A stretch of 64,000 nt of DNA from CAWJAP01 sp963834365 (GCA_963834365.1 CAWIBS010000032.1:503125-567124), one strand, 5' to 3'. Shown: positions 36,755 to 46,776, counted from the stretch's first letter. Translations and numbers: made by a program. Notes: a model not told the origin generated them from the sequence alone.

Positions 36755-37510
36755 CGCTCAAGCTGATGTCCTACAACATCCGCCACGGCGGCGTCGGCCG
36801 CGCCGGGACGATTGCGTCCCTCATCCGCGCCTGCACACCCGACATCGTCCTGCTGCAGGAGGCGATCCGGCCCGAAGTCGTGGAGGCGCTCTCGTCCGCG
36901 ACCGGGCTCGGACACTGGGGCGCGAAGCGCGGCCGATCGCTGGCCTTTTTGAGCCGGCTGCCGGTTGCGCACGTGGCCTGGCGCCGATCGTTCTGGTCGC
37001 GCCATGCCTTTCTCGAGCTGACTCCGGCCGATCTCGACGTTCGGCTCTTCGGCGTCCACCTGAGCGCGCTGCACGCGCAGTGGACCGAGCGGCGGCGGAC
37101 GCTGGAGCTGCGTGCGCTGCTCGAAGCGATCCGCGCCCACGCCCCCGGCTTCCACGTGATTGCCGGCGACTTCAATTCGCTGCCGCCAGGCGATCGACTG
37201 GACATGCACCGGCTGCCGCGCCGCCTGCGGCCCTTCGTCTGGCTGAGCGGAGGGAGCATCCGGTGGCGGGCGATCGACACGATCCTCGGCGCAGGCTATG
37301 TCGATGCCTGGACCTGCCTGCACCCTGGCGCGCCCGGCATGCCGACGTTCCCGACCTGGGATCCGCACCTGCGGCTCGACTACGTGTTCGTGCCGGCCGC
37401 GTTCGCCACCCGACTCTCATCGTGCGACGTCGTCAACGACGCGCCGAACGCCGCCGCCGGCTCGGATCACTTCCCGCTGCTGGCGCGGCTCTCCGTGGAG
37501 CCGCGGACAG
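36751..37510 (+). CDS. Endonuclease/exonuclease/phosphatase family protein
   Basis: About 255 residues of an EEP-fold phosphodiesterase: KLMSYNIRHGGVGR (metal Asn), DIVLLQEAIRPEVVEALS (catalytic Glu), VHLSALHAQWTERRRTLELR, HVIAGDFNSLPPGDRLD (GDFN), RLDYVFVPAAF and AAGSDHFPLLARLSVE (SDH). The conserved domain ends near 37505, but no stop codon follows in frame. The frame runs through a short direct repeat (CCACGGACAAAATCTGA-like units) into the DNA ligase. A lost base in that repeat is the likely reason. The real end is therefore uncertain. Confidence 0.85.
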
Positions 37511-37626
37511 GCCACGGACCAAATCTGAGCCACGGACAAAATCTGACAAGATCGGACAGGTTGGATGGCGGCACACAATACAGCTCACCATGGCCCGTCG
37601 AACGCTTGCATCGAAGTCCCGAGACA

Positions 37627-38747
37627 GTGATCCGGGCACGTGACTTGAGTCCCGCCGCGGCTGGTGTCTTCGCGATTGCACCGCCGATCGAGCCGATGCT
37701 CGCGAAGCTGGCCGACGAGCTGCCGGCCGGTGAGGGATCTCCTCTACGAACCGAAATGGGACGGCTTCCGGGCCATCGTCTTTCGCGGCGAGTCCGACGT
37801 CTTCATCCAGAGCCGCGATCTGCGTCCGCTGGATCGCTACTTCCCCGAGCTGCACGATCTGTTTGCGGCGCAGTTGCCGGCTGGCTGCGTGGTGGATGGC
37901 GAGATTGTGATCGCGACGCCGGACGGGCTCGATTTCGACGCGCTGCAGATGCGGCTGCATCCCGCCGCGTCGCGCGTCGCGAAGCTGGCGCACGAATCGC
38001 CGGCGGCGTTCGTGGCCTTCGATCTGCTGGCCGTGAGCGGGCGCGATCTGCGCGAGGCGCCCCAGATGGAGCGGCGCCTGCTGCTCGAGCGGCTGCTCGC
38101 CGACGCGAAGCCGCCGCTGCATCTGACGCCGGTGACCCGCGATCGGCGAGACGGCGATCGAATGGCTGGCGCGCTTCGAAGGCGCCGGGCTCGACGGGGT
38201 GATGGTCAAGCGCGAGGACGGCGCCTACGAACCGGGCAGGCGCGCGATGATCAAGGTCAAGCACGCCAGGACGGCCGACTGCGTCGTCGCCGGCTTCCGC
38301 TGGCACAAGAGCGGCGCCGACACCGTCGGCTCGCTGCTCCTCGGGCTCTACGACGATCGCGGCACGCTGCACCACGTCGGCGTGACGTCGTCGTTCACCA
38401 TGGCGGTGCGCAAGGAGCTGGCGCGGGAGCTCGAGCCGCTGCGCACCGGGGCGCTCGACGGCCATCCGTGGCGCGAATGGGCGGTGGCGTCCGGCGACAT
38501 GGTGCGCATGCCGGGGGGTCAGAGCCGCTGGAGCGCCGGCAAGGACCTGTCGTGGGAGCCGCTGCGCGTCGAGCGCGTGTGCGAGGTGAAGTACGACCAC
38601 CTCCAGGGCTCGCGCTTCCGCCACGCCGCGGTCTTCCTGCGATGGCGGCCCGACAAGCCGCCGGCCGACTGCCGCTACGATCAGCTCGAGGTCACGACTC
38701 CTTACGAGCTCGCGAAGGTCTTCGGCGCTGGCCGGCCGTCCAGTTGA
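37627..38747 (+). CDS. ATP-dependent DNA ligase (LigC/LigD-type), two frame breaks
   Basis: About 370 residues when repaired. The start APPIEPMLAKLADELPAG is followed, after an extra base near 37734, by the nucleotidyl-transfer motif LYEPKWDGFRAIVFRG (KxDG with the AMP-accepting Lys). Further motifs are DRYFPELHDLF, GCVVDGEIVIATPDGLDFDA and PAAFVAFDLLAVSGRDLREA. After another extra base near 38147 come LDGVMVKREDGAYEPGRRAM and the OB domain VCEVKYDHLQGSRFRHAAVF. It seals nicks in DNA, probably for end joining or repair. It converges on and overlaps the LigD polymerase gene by 56 bases. The start codon is uncertain (GTG 37627 chosen). Confidence 0.88.
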
Positions 38748-39999
38748 CGAACTCCGCCGGCGGCGCATCCGGGTCGAGCGCTTCCTGTGGCGGCCTGAGC
38801 TCCGGCGGGACGTGCTGCAGGTTGACGCGGATGCGGGTCCAGGTGTGGAAACGCCCGCGCATCGCATCGACCAGCACGTCGGCGGGCTCGAGATGCGCCG
38901 CGGCGTCGGGATGCCGCGCCTTCCAGCGCTCGAGTCCGGCGAGCGCGTCCTCCTTGCGCTCCGCGCGGCCGATCTCGACGAGCGGATGCTTCGGGACCCG
39001 CCGGCGCGACGGCTGCACGCGCGCCGGCTCGCCGGCCTGCTTCCGGTAGTGCGGCGGCCACGGCGCATCGCCCAGGCCGTCGCGCTCCTGACGCGCCGAC
39101 AGCTCGAGCAGCGTCTCGAGCGTGCCCGGCTGCGCGTCCATCCCCGCATGCCGATCGCCCACCGCGGCGAACCGCGCCGGCATCGTCGCCAGCGTGAAGT
39201 CCTGCGGGTCGCAGTCGTCGATCTCCTCCCAGGTCAGCGGCGCCGAGACGCGCGCGTCGGGCATGCGCCGCACCGAGTAGGCCGCCGCAATCGTCCGATC
39301 CTTCGCGTTCTGGTTGTAGTCGAGGAACACGCCGTGGCGCTCCTCCTTCCACCACTTGCTGGTGGCGATCGCGGGCGCTCGGCGCTCGACCTCGCGGGCG
39401 AACGCCAGCGCCGCGCGGCGCACCTCGTCGAACACCCAGCGGCGCTCGATCCGCACGTAGACGTGGATGCCGCGCGAACCCGAGGTCTTGGGCCAGCCGG
39501 TGAGGCCGAGGTCGCCGAGCGTGGCGCGGACGACGCGGGCGACTTCGCGCACCTGATCCCAGGTCACCCCGGGAACCGGATCGAGATCGACGCGCAGCTC
39601 GTCGGGATGATCGAGGTCGTCGGCGCGCACCGGGTGGGGATGCAGCTCGAGGCACGCGAGATTGGCCATCCACGCCAGCGCCGCCGCGTCGCGCGGCACG
39701 ACCTCTTCCGCCGTCCGGCCCGACGGGAAGCGCAGCGCGACGACGTCGATCCAGTCGGGGCGCGAGGCGGGGGCGCGCTTCTGATAGAAGAACTCGCCGT
39801 CGATGCCGTTCGGATAGCGGACGAGGACGTTGGGCCGGTCGCCTGCCGCGCGCAGGGCGCCCTCGGCGACGGCCAGGTAGTAGCGGACCAGGTCGCGCTT
39901 GGTGTGACCCGGCTCGGGGAACAGCACCTTGTCGGGATTCGAGATCGGGACCTCGCGGCCGGCCGCGACGACGATCTCGCTCGCACTCTTGCTGGGCAT
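38692..39999 (-). CDS. LigD-type primase/polymerase of bacterial end joining
   Basis: A 435-residue protein. The polymerase domain occupies residues ~10-290: ISNPDKVLFPEPGHTKRDLV, RPNVLVRYPNGIDGEFFYQK, ELRVDLDPVPGVTWDQV (catalytic Asp pair), LTGWPKTSGSRGIHVYVRIE (with the SGSRG loop) and VFLDYNQNAKDRTIAAAYSV. A C-terminal extension follows, with EPADVLVDAMRGRFHTWTRI. In many bacteria this domain is fused to ligase in LigD. Here it is a separate gene facing the ligase gene. Ku is not in the window. A separate role in gap filling is possible. Confidence 0.93.
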   Translation of the reverse strand: MPSKSASEIVVAAGREVPISNPDKVLFPEPGHTKRDLVRYYLAVAEGALRAAGDRPNVLVRYPNGIDGEFFYQKRAPASRPDWIDVVALRFPSGRTAEEVVPRDAAALAWMANLACLELHPHPVRADDLDHPDELRVDLDPVPGVTWDQVREVARVVRATLGDLGLTGWPKTSGSRGIHVYVRIERRWVFDEVRRAALAFAREVERRAPAIATSKWWKEERHGVFLDYNQNAKDRTIAAAYSVRRMPDARVSAPLTWEEIDDCDPQDFTLATMPARFAAVGDRHAGMDAQPGTLETLLELSARQERDGLGDAPWPPHYRKQAGEPARVQPSRRRVPKHPLVEIGRAERKEDALAGLERWKARHPDAAAHLEPADVLVDAMRGRFHTWTRIRVNLQHVPPELRPPQEALDPDAPPAEFVNWTAGQRRRPSRARKES

Positions 40000-40117
40000 G
40001 CGTCAGGACGGGTCCGTGCGGGTTCATTGTCCCCGAGGCGGAAGCCTCAGGGCCACGGAAAGATTTTCCGGTGGGCCAGCACCCCGTAGCCCGTAGCCCG
40101 CAGCCCGGGCGTGCCCT

Positions 40118-40876
40118 ATGATGTCGCGCGTGACGAAGGTGGCGCTCGTGACCGGCGCGGGAAGCGGGATCGGCCGCGCGGTGGCGCTCGGCCTGCTCGG
40201 CGCGGGCTACGCGGTCGTCCTCGCCGGCCGGCGTGGCGATCGCCTGGAGGCGGTGTGCGGTGAAGCCGGAGCCGACGCGCGCGCGCTCGCGGTAGCCACC
40301 GACGTGCGGGATCCCGAATCGGTGCGCGCCCTCTTCGCCCGGACCGTCGACGCCTTCGGACGCCTCGATGTCCTGTTCAACAACGCCGGCGTCAGCGCCG
40401 TCGGCGTTCCGCTCGAGGAACTGACCGTCGATCGCTGGCGCGACGTCATGGACACCAATGTCACGGGCGCCTTCCTCTGCACGCAGCAGGCCTTCGCGAT
40501 CATGAAGCGCCAGGCGCCGCGCGGCGGCCGCATCGTCAACAACGGCTCGATCTCGGCCCACGTGCCGCGCCCGCAGTCGGCGGCCTACACGGCCAGCAAG
40601 CACGCCATCACGGGGCTCACGAAGTCGACGCTGCTCGACGGCCGTGCCCACGACATCACCTGCAGCCAGATCGACATCGGCAACGCGGCGAGCGCGATGG
40701 CGGCGAAGATGACGACCGGCGTGCTGCAGGCGAGCGGCGAGACCGCGGTGGAGCCGCTGATGGATCTCTCACACGTCGTGGACGCCGTTCTCTACATCGC
40801 AGAGCTGCCGCTGAACGTGAACGTCCCCTTCATGACCGTCATGGCCACGAAGATGCCGTATGCAGGTAGAGGCTGA
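40118..40876 (+). CDS. Short-chain dehydrogenase/reductase
   Basis: A 252-residue classical SDR. The cofactor loop is VTGAGSGIGRAVALGLLGAG; DVLFNNAGVSAVG carries the NNAG; NGSISAHVPRPQSAAYTASK holds the Ser and the YxxxK active site. The C-terminus (SHVVDAVLYIAELPLNVNVP) is standard. GRRGD after the second strand suggests NADP preference. Substrate unknown. A mini-satellite of GTAGCCC units lies directly before the gene. Confidence 0.92.
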   Translation: MMSRVTKVALVTGAGSGIGRAVALGLLGAGYAVVLAGRRGDRLEAVCGEAGADARALAVATDVRDPESVRALFARTVDAFGRLDVLFNNAGVSAVGVPLEELTVDRWRDVMDTNVTGAFLCTQQAFAIMKRQAPRGGRIVNNGSISAHVPRPQSAAYTASKHAITGLTKSTLLDGRAHDITCSQIDIGNAASAMAAKMTTGVLQASGETAVEPLMDLSHVVDAVLYIAELPLNVNVPFMTVMATKMPYAGRG

Positions 40877-40955
40877 AAAGAATACGAGTACGAGGGACGA
40901 GGTACGAAGTGAAGGACGAAGTACCGACTCGAGCCCACAATCGGCCGCAGGCCGA

Positions 40956-42572
40956 TCACCAGTCCGTCGGCTTGTAGTCCTTCAGGAACTGGCCCCAGAC
41001 GTGCACCCCTGTGTTGAACCCGGCAATGATGGGATCGACGATCCGCGCCGCGCCGTCGACGATGTCGAGCGGGGGATGGAAGCGATGCTCCGCGGTCTTG
41101 CGTGTGGCGATCTCGGCCGGGTCCTCGTCGGTCACCCAGCCGGTATCGACGCTGTTCATGTGGATGCCGTCGTGGTGATAGTCGGTGGCGGCGGTCCGCG
41201 TCATCATGTTCAGCGCCGCCTTCGCCATGTTGGTGTGCGGATGCCTCGTCGTCTTGAAATTGCGATAGAACTGGCCCTCGACCGCCGAGACGTTGACGAT
41301 GTGCTTGTCGCGCTCGGGGCTGCGCAGCATCAGCGGCTTGAGCCGGGCGTTGAGGACGAACGGCGCGATCGCGTTCACGAGCTGCACCTCGAGCAGCTCG
41401 ATCGACGACACCTCGGCCAGCAGCAGCCGCCACGAGTTGCGGCCGCGCAGATCCACCTGCTGCAGATCCTGATCGAGCCGGCCGGCGGGGAAGAGCCCGG
41501 TCGGGCCTGTCAGCTCCTCCGGCAGCAGCGGCACCTGCGACAGCTCCGGGGCGTGCACCAGGCCCGCCACATCGGACAGTTGGCGGTGCGACAGCGCGGA
41601 TGCCATCGCGGTCGGAGCGGCGCCCGGGCCGATGATCGTCACGGAGGCCCTCGTAGCTCCCCAGCAGCCGGCGCACGCGCGCCGGCATCGCGCGCAGCGC
41701 CGCGGTTTCCGCCGCCATCATGTGGGCGTAGAACTCGGGCGGCCGCCGAACTGTCTGACACGCGTTGTTGACGATGAAGTCCAGCCGCGAGCGGGTGGCG
41801 ACGAGCCGTGAGCAGAACGCGTCGACGCTCGGCGTGTGCCGCAGGTCGAGGCCGAAGACTTCGAGCCGGTGTCCCCAGTCGGTGAAATCGGCTTCGGCGG
41901 CGTAGCGCGCCGCCGCGTCGCGCGGGAACCGCGTCGTGACGAGGAGCTCGGCTCCGGCCCGAAGCAGCTTGAGTCCGGCCTGGTAGCCGATCTTCACGCG
42001 GCCGCCGGTGAGGAGCGCTACGCGGCCGCTCAGGTCCGCGAGCTCGGTCCGCTTCGCGAAGTTGAACTCGGCGCAGCGCGGACACAACTGGTCGTAGAAG
42101 TGGTGGATGACCGAGTAGTGCGTCTTGCAGATGTAGCAGTGCTGGAGCGGCTGGAGCGGCTGGAGCGGCTGGAGCGGCTGGGGCGGCTGCGGTGCGGCTG
42201 GGACGATTCGTCGTCGTCCACGACGTCGCGGGGCTCGAAGCCTGGCGGCGGGAAGACGTTGGGCGTCGTGAACACCGGCTTGCGGCGCAGGCTGCGGATC
42301 CCCGTCCCGGCCAGCGCTGCCTCCTCGCGTCTGACGCGCGAGTCCTTGCGCTGGCGTACGACCGCCTTCACCATCAGGCGCCGCTCGCGGACGTCCGGAT
42401 TGTGAACGAGGGCTGCCGCACGCGTCAGGCGCGTTCGTTCCTCGGGAGCCAGGTGGGCCAGCACACCGCGGTCCTCGACGATCGCCTCGAGCGTCTCGAT
42501 GGTCTCGCGAAGCCGTTCTGCGAGCGTGATCTGATCCCGCTCCCCGGCGGGCGGGCTGCTGACCTTGGACAT
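40956..42572 (-). CDS. SDR with N-terminal zinc-ribbon region, two frame breaks
   Basis: A ~538-residue protein spread over three frames. The N-terminus is helical (RLRETIETLEAIVEDRGVLA). It is followed by a Pro/Gln-rich stretch from the 9-bp tandem repeat (break near 42195), a CYICKTHYSVIHHFYDQLCP-type four-Cys zinc unit, and the SDR fold. The fold shows ALLTGGRVKIGYQAGLKLLR, DFIVNNACQTVRRPPEFYAH and, after a break near 41642, HIVNVSAVEGQFYRNFKTTR and HPHTNMAKAALNMMT. The active-site Tyr/Lys pattern is unusual (TNMAK), but this is typical of a known SDR subgroup with this zinc unit. Function unknown. Confidence 0.8.
42141..42200. repeat. GCTGGAGCG 9-bp tandem repeat within a gene
   Basis: About five units of GGCTGGAGC followed by degenerate GGCGGCTGC-like units. 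The repeat falls in the coding region of the zinc-SDR and coincides with its frame break. It is the reverse-complement family of the repeat at 26837-26917. Confidence 0.85.
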
Positions 42573-42597
42573 GCTCTCCCAGCGTAGCAGAGCGGCC

Positions 42598-42706
42598 CGT
42601 AGCCCGTAGCCCGGTCCGGCTGAAGCCGGACACTACGACTATCGTTGAACGTAGTGTCCGCTTCAGCCGGACCCAGGAGTCCGCCTAAAAGGCGGACACT
42701 ACTGCC
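42598..42706. repeat. GTAGCCC units and REP-type palindromes
   Basis: CCCGTAGCCCGTAGCCCGG-like units at ~42598-42614 are followed by GGTCCGGCTGAAGCCGGACA, an inverted partner at ~42651-42674, and a shorter AGTCCGCCTAAAAGGCGGAC at ~42680-42702. They lie between the zinc-SDR and transporter genes. Confidence 0.8.
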
Positions 42707-42819
42707 GGCGTCGCCAGGCCTGCCCGCCGCCGGCGAGCTGCCAGCCGGCCCGCCCAGGGCCGGCTGCATCGCGGCGAGCCTGAGAGGCGGCGCGCGACGG
42801 CGGCTGAGGGCCGACGTCG

Positions 42820-44298
42820 CTAAATACCCGTGTAGCTCTGGATCTGCACGAGGATCAGCCAGCCGGCGAAGAAGCCGTAGAACGCCGTCGCGAAGACCAG
42901 CATGCCGAGCCGCACGCCGCTCACGCGGAGGGCCGGCGGCAGGCCGCGGCGATTCAGCTGGATGAGCAGGATCGAATACACGAACATCACCACCCCGTTC
43001 GAACACGCGGCGATGACGAGCAGCAGCAGCGGCTGGTTGAACCCGGAGAGCAGAATCGCCGATCCGGCGAGAATCGTCGCCCACGCCACGACGAAGTACA
43101 TGCGGCTCTCCGACCAGCGCTCGTTGTTCTGCAGATAGACGGTCTTCAGCACGTCGGCGACGATGCGCGCGATGTAGTCGATGGTGCCCAGCGCGACGAG
43201 GATCAGCGAGAGCGACCCGAAGACCCAGAAGAACGTCCCGAACCAGGGCGCGACGATCTGCTTGAGGATCTCGCCCTCGGCCTTGATGAACGACAGGTTG
43301 GCCTGATCGGAGATGCTGCGGCCGTAGACGGTCGAATAGGCGAGGAGCGAGAAGATGGTGATCGAGAAGATGCAGATGAACCAGAAGGAGACCAGCTGCT
43401 CCTTGTTGGCGACCACCCACCAGCCACGGAAGCGGCGCAGATTCTCCGCATCCTGCCGCACCATCGTCCCCGTGGCCGGCGCCGCGGCTTCTTCACCGGT
43501 GATCGGCGAGACGATGCGCGGAATGTAGACGCCCATGCCGAAGCCCTTGTCGCGAATCCAGTTGCTCTGCGCCAGGTTGTTGACGCCACCCGCGCCGGCA
43601 AAGACCAGCCCGCTCAGAATCAACGAGATGGGCACGATGTTCGAATCGGGGAACCGGCCGATCTGGGAGACGACCTGCGGCAGGTCGGCCCACGCCGTCG
43701 GGCTGATGGCCGCGACGATGGCGACGGAGAGGAAGACCAGCGTCAGCCCGACCTTGAAGAACTGGGCGCGCTCCAGGGTCTGATAGACGACCGGTGACGT
43801 CGTCAGCGCGATGCCGGACGCGACGAGCACGCCAATCGTGATCAGCGGCACGTTGCCGCCGCCCATCAGGAAGGTGAGGATCGTGACGCCGCTCGTTCCC
43901 CACCCCGGCCACATGTTCGGCACGATCGTGAAGAGACAGAACAGCACGCCCCACGGCTTCCAGAAGCGGACGAAGCCCGACACGGCCGTCTCGCCCGTGG
44001 CCAGCGTGTACCGCTCGATCTCCATGTTGAGGAAATACTGGACGGTGACGCCCAGGACGGCGGCCCAGAGAAAGCCGATGCCGACCGTCGAGGTCATGAA
44101 CGGCCAGAGGATGTATTCGCCGGACCCGACGCCGAGGCCCGCGAGGATGACGCTCGGCCCGAGGACCTTGTGCAGGGGCAGCGGCTCCGGCATGTCACGA
44201 TACGGCATCGGCGGCAGATTGCCGTTCCGGACGGGGTCGAAGAACTCCCCGGCGCCGTCCCCGGGGGGCGCGGGCACGTGCTCATCGTGTGGGGTCAC
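42820..44298 (-). CDS. Divergent Nramp-related membrane transporter
   Basis: A 492-residue protein with 11-12 helices arranged as in Nramp/APC transporters. The first helix reads GPSVILAGLGVGSGEYILWP; classical Nramp has DPGN here. The sixth (GGVNNLAQSNWIRDKGFGMG) lacks the MPH metal motif. Others: FLMGGGNVPLITIGVLVASG, QLVSFWFICIFSITIFSLLA, VAWATILAGSAILLSGFNQP. The GSGE motif defines an Nramp-related branch common in Acidobacteriota. It may not carry divalent metals at all. Substrate unknown. Confidence 0.8.
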   Translation of the reverse strand: MTPHDEHVPAPPGDGAGEFFDPVRNGNLPPMPYRDMPEPLPLHKVLGPSVILAGLGVGSGEYILWPFMTSTVGIGFLWAAVLGVTVQYFLNMEIERYTLATGETAVSGFVRFWKPWGVLFCLFTIVPNMWPGWGTSGVTILTFLMGGGNVPLITIGVLVASGIALTTSPVVYQTLERAQFFKVGLTLVFLSVAIVAAISPTAWADLPQVVSQIGRFPDSNIVPISLILSGLVFAGAGGVNNLAQSNWIRDKGFGMGVYIPRIVSPITGEEAAAPATGTMVRQDAENLRRFRGWWVVANKEQLVSFWFICIFSITIFSLLAYSTVYGRSISDQANLSFIKAEGEILKQIVAPWFGTFFWVFGSLSLILVALGTIDYIARIVADVLKTVYLQNNERWSESRMYFVVAWATILAGSAILLSGFNQPLLLLVIAACSNGVVMFVYSILLIQLNRRGLPPALRVSGVRLGMLVFATAFYGFFAGWLILVQIQSYTGI

Positions 44299-44363
44299 GG
44301 TGGTGAATCGTAGTCGAAGTCGGACCTGGCGGCGCGCGAGATTGGCGAAAGGAGCGCGATTGC

Positions 44364-45146
44364 ATGTGCACGCTGACGGTTCTGCGCGGGCCGTGGGCGA
44401 GCCCGCCTCCGATCCCGGACCTCGAGTGGCGGCTCGTCTTCAACCGGGATGAGCGGCGCAGCCGGCTGCCGGCGCGCCCACCCGTCACACGCGATTACGG
44501 CTCGATGTCAGCGGTGCACCCGATCGACGGCGATGCCGGAGGCACCTGGATCGCGGCGACGTCGAACCGCGTCGTGCTGGCGTTGCTGAATGGCCCGGCG
44601 AGCGATGAGGCCGGCCACAGCGGACCGTTCGAGAGCCGGGGCTCGTTGATTCCGCTGCTCATGGCCGCGTGTCCCGCCTCAGCGCGCGACGTGCCGATCG
44701 CTGCCATCGAGGCGGCGCGGTTTCGCGCGTTCCACCTGGTCCTCGCGGATGATCGCGAGGTCGTCGAAGTGAGAAGCGACGGCCGGCGTGTGACCGAGGT
44801 GACGCGTGACGACGCCCCTCGCATCATCCGGACCTCGTCGAGCGTGGACACCCGCCGCGTGTGCGCGTGGCGGCTTCGCGCCTTCGAGAGGCTGGTGCCC
44901 GCGAGTGCCTGCGCCGCGCAGGACGCGTTTCATCGGCATCGCGACGCCGACCCGGGCCGGGGCATCCAGATGTCGCGCCCCGACGCGTGCACGGTCAGCA
45001 TCACGACGGTCGATCTCACCCGGGATCGCCTCACGATGACCTACCAACCGCTCGAACCGTCCGGCGCCACTGCAGTCGCGACCATTCGCGCGCACGGGCT
45101 GTCTCCTCGGCAGGGCGACGGGTTGCTGAAGACCCTGACAACCTGA
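44364..45146 (+). CDS. NRDE/TANGO2-family protein
   Basis: A 260-residue protein that begins Met-Cys, with Cys2 as expected for an Ntn-hydrolase nucleophile of the NRDE family, and has the hallmark LVFNRDERRSR near residue 27. TWIAATSNRVVLALLNGP and SMSAVHPIDGDAGG follow the family layout. TANGO2/NRDE proteins have been linked to haem or lipid handling, but the activity is unsettled. The start is ATG 44364; it is divergent from the transporter gene. Confidence 0.88.
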   Translation: MCTLTVLRGPWASPPPIPDLEWRLVFNRDERRSRLPARPPVTRDYGSMSAVHPIDGDAGGTWIAATSNRVVLALLNGPASDEAGHSGPFESRGSLIPLLMAACPASARDVPIAAIEAARFRAFHLVLADDREVVEVRSDGRRVTEVTRDDAPRIIRTSSSVDTRRVCAWRLRAFERLVPASACAAQDAFHRHRDADPGRGIQMSRPDACTVSITTVDLTRDRLTMTYQPLEPSGATAVATIRAHGLSPRQGDGLLKTLTT

Positions 45147-45263
45147 AGTAGGAAGTCGGAAAGAGGAAGGAGGAAGTCGGCCGTTCCTCCGGGTTGTTGC
45201 ACTTCCACTTTCCTCCGTTCCACCGTGCTAGTTCAGGCTGAGCGGAGTGCCCGCCGGTCCGGG

Positions 45264-46712
45264 TCACAGGACGCGGAAGGCCACGGTGGCGACGAGCGTC
45301 GGGATCAGCGCCGCCAGCAGCAGGCGAAGCGGCAGCACGGCGCCGCCGAAGAACCGCGCGAGCAGCGCCTGTCCGGCCGGATTCGGGGCGTTGGCGATGA
45401 CGGTGAGCCCGCCACCCGTGACCGCGCCTTCGATGACCGCCGCTTTCGACAGGTCACTCAGGTTGGGCACGAGCGTCGCCAGATAGGTGATCAGCGCGTT
45501 GTCGTTGAACGCCGTCAGCAGCGTCGCGCCGAGGAACAGCGGATGCTCGGAGAGGCTGGCGATTATCGGGGCAATCCACCATCCCTGAAGCCCGCCATGA
45601 ATCACCAGGCCGGCGAGAAAGAAACCGACGAGGAGCGGCGCGCGCAGCTCGACCTGACTCTGATAAGGAGCCGTGGCGCGGACGAAGCCCAGGAAGAACA
45701 TGAATCCGCCGATGAAGAGCCCCGGGTAGTGCGAGGTGATCACGCTCCAGGCCATGAACAGCAGGTGCACGCCGGTGATCCAGGCCGGCACGGGAAGGAG
45801 CGCGGCGGGTGCCGACGCGCTGTCCTCCTCGGGCTGCTCGACGTCGGGCGGCCCGTGTCGGGTGGCCAGCGCCGTCAGTTCGCGCCGGAAGGCCAGGTAG
45901 TAGATCAGCGTCGAGACGAACACCGACGTCACGGCGCGCCAGCCGAAGTGCGACAGCATGTACGGCGTGTCCCAGTTCCACGGCCGCGCCACCATCAGGA
46001 CCGGCGGCGCGGCGAAATGCGTGAGGGTGCCGCCGATCGAGACGTTCACGAACAGCAGGCCGAGCGTCGCGTACTTCAGCCGCGGGCTGGGATCGAGGTC
46101 GTAGAACTGCCGTGCGAGCAGCAGGGCACAGATCGTCATCGCCGCCGGTTCGGTGATGAGCGATCCGAGCAGGGGTCCCGCGGTGAGGATCGCGAACCAC
46201 CAGGCAGCCGGAGTGCCGCCTCCCAGCGCCGCGACGTGTCGCAGCGACGCTTCGGCGAAGGAAACGACCGGACGCGTCGACGCGAGCGCCATGATCACGA
46301 CCACGAAGAGCGGCTCGGTGTAGGTGACCGTGTCGTTGACGTAGTGCGTGGCGGTCTGCCACCCGGCGGACGCTGCGAGGGCCGCCATCAGCACCATCGC
46401 CCAGAGTCCGAAGACCACTTCGACCTCGCCGAAGAAGTGGAGCAGCTCGGCGGCGACGCTGGGCAGCGCCGGCCGCCCCTGGGCGCGCGCACGGGCGTCG
46501 TGCGCGTGCTGCACGCGGTGCGCCAGTTGCGTGAAGCGCGCCGCCGCGAACGTGTGCATGATCGCCAGGATGAAGACGCCGGTGGCAACGGCGTTCAACG
46601 GCTCGAGCGCCATGCGTTCGCCGAGCGTCGCCAGCAGGCCGTCCGGCGACGGCGCCGGATAGTCCGCGAGGGCTCTCGGGAATGCGGGTGCCGCGACCGG
46701 ATCGACAATCAT
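45264..46712 (-). CDS. NhaD-like putative Na+/H+ antiporter
   Basis: A 482-residue membrane protein with about 12 helices. Key stretches are VFILAIMHTFAAARFTQLAH, LLGSLITEPAAMTICALLLA, SIGGTLTHFAAPPVLMVARP, TLLTAFNDNALITYLATLVP and VIANAPNPAGQALLARFFGG. The last two, with paired Asn/Asp in broken helices, are typical of the ion-transporter/NhaD class. It would expel Na+ in exchange for H+. The ATG is at 46712. Confidence 0.85.
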   Translation of the reverse strand: MIVDPVAAPAFPRALADYPAPSPDGLLATLGERMALEPLNAVATGVFILAIMHTFAAARFTQLAHRVQHAHDARARAQGRPALPSVAAELLHFFGEVEVVFGLWAMVLMAALAASAGWQTATHYVNDTVTYTEPLFVVVIMALASTRPVVSFAEASLRHVAALGGGTPAAWWFAILTAGPLLGSLITEPAAMTICALLLARQFYDLDPSPRLKYATLGLLFVNVSIGGTLTHFAAPPVLMVARPWNWDTPYMLSHFGWRAVTSVFVSTLIYYLAFRRELTALATRHGPPDVEQPEEDSASAPAALLPVPAWITGVHLLFMAWSVITSHYPGLFIGGFMFFLGFVRATAPYQSQVELRAPLLVGFFLAGLVIHGGLQGWWIAPIIASLSEHPLFLGATLLTAFNDNALITYLATLVPNLSDLSKAAVIEGAVTGGGLTVIANAPNPAGQALLARFFGGAVLPLRLLLAALIPTLVATVAFRVL

Positions 46713-46776
46713 GGTCCGGCACCATACCGGAGAAGGCCGCGGCGCGCGAAATCGACAGTCGCGCCGGCCGCCCGCG

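Noticed and set aside
42141..42200. Possible CRISPR array
   Set aside because: Nine-base head-to-tail units with no spacers and no cas genes; it is a simple tandem repeat.
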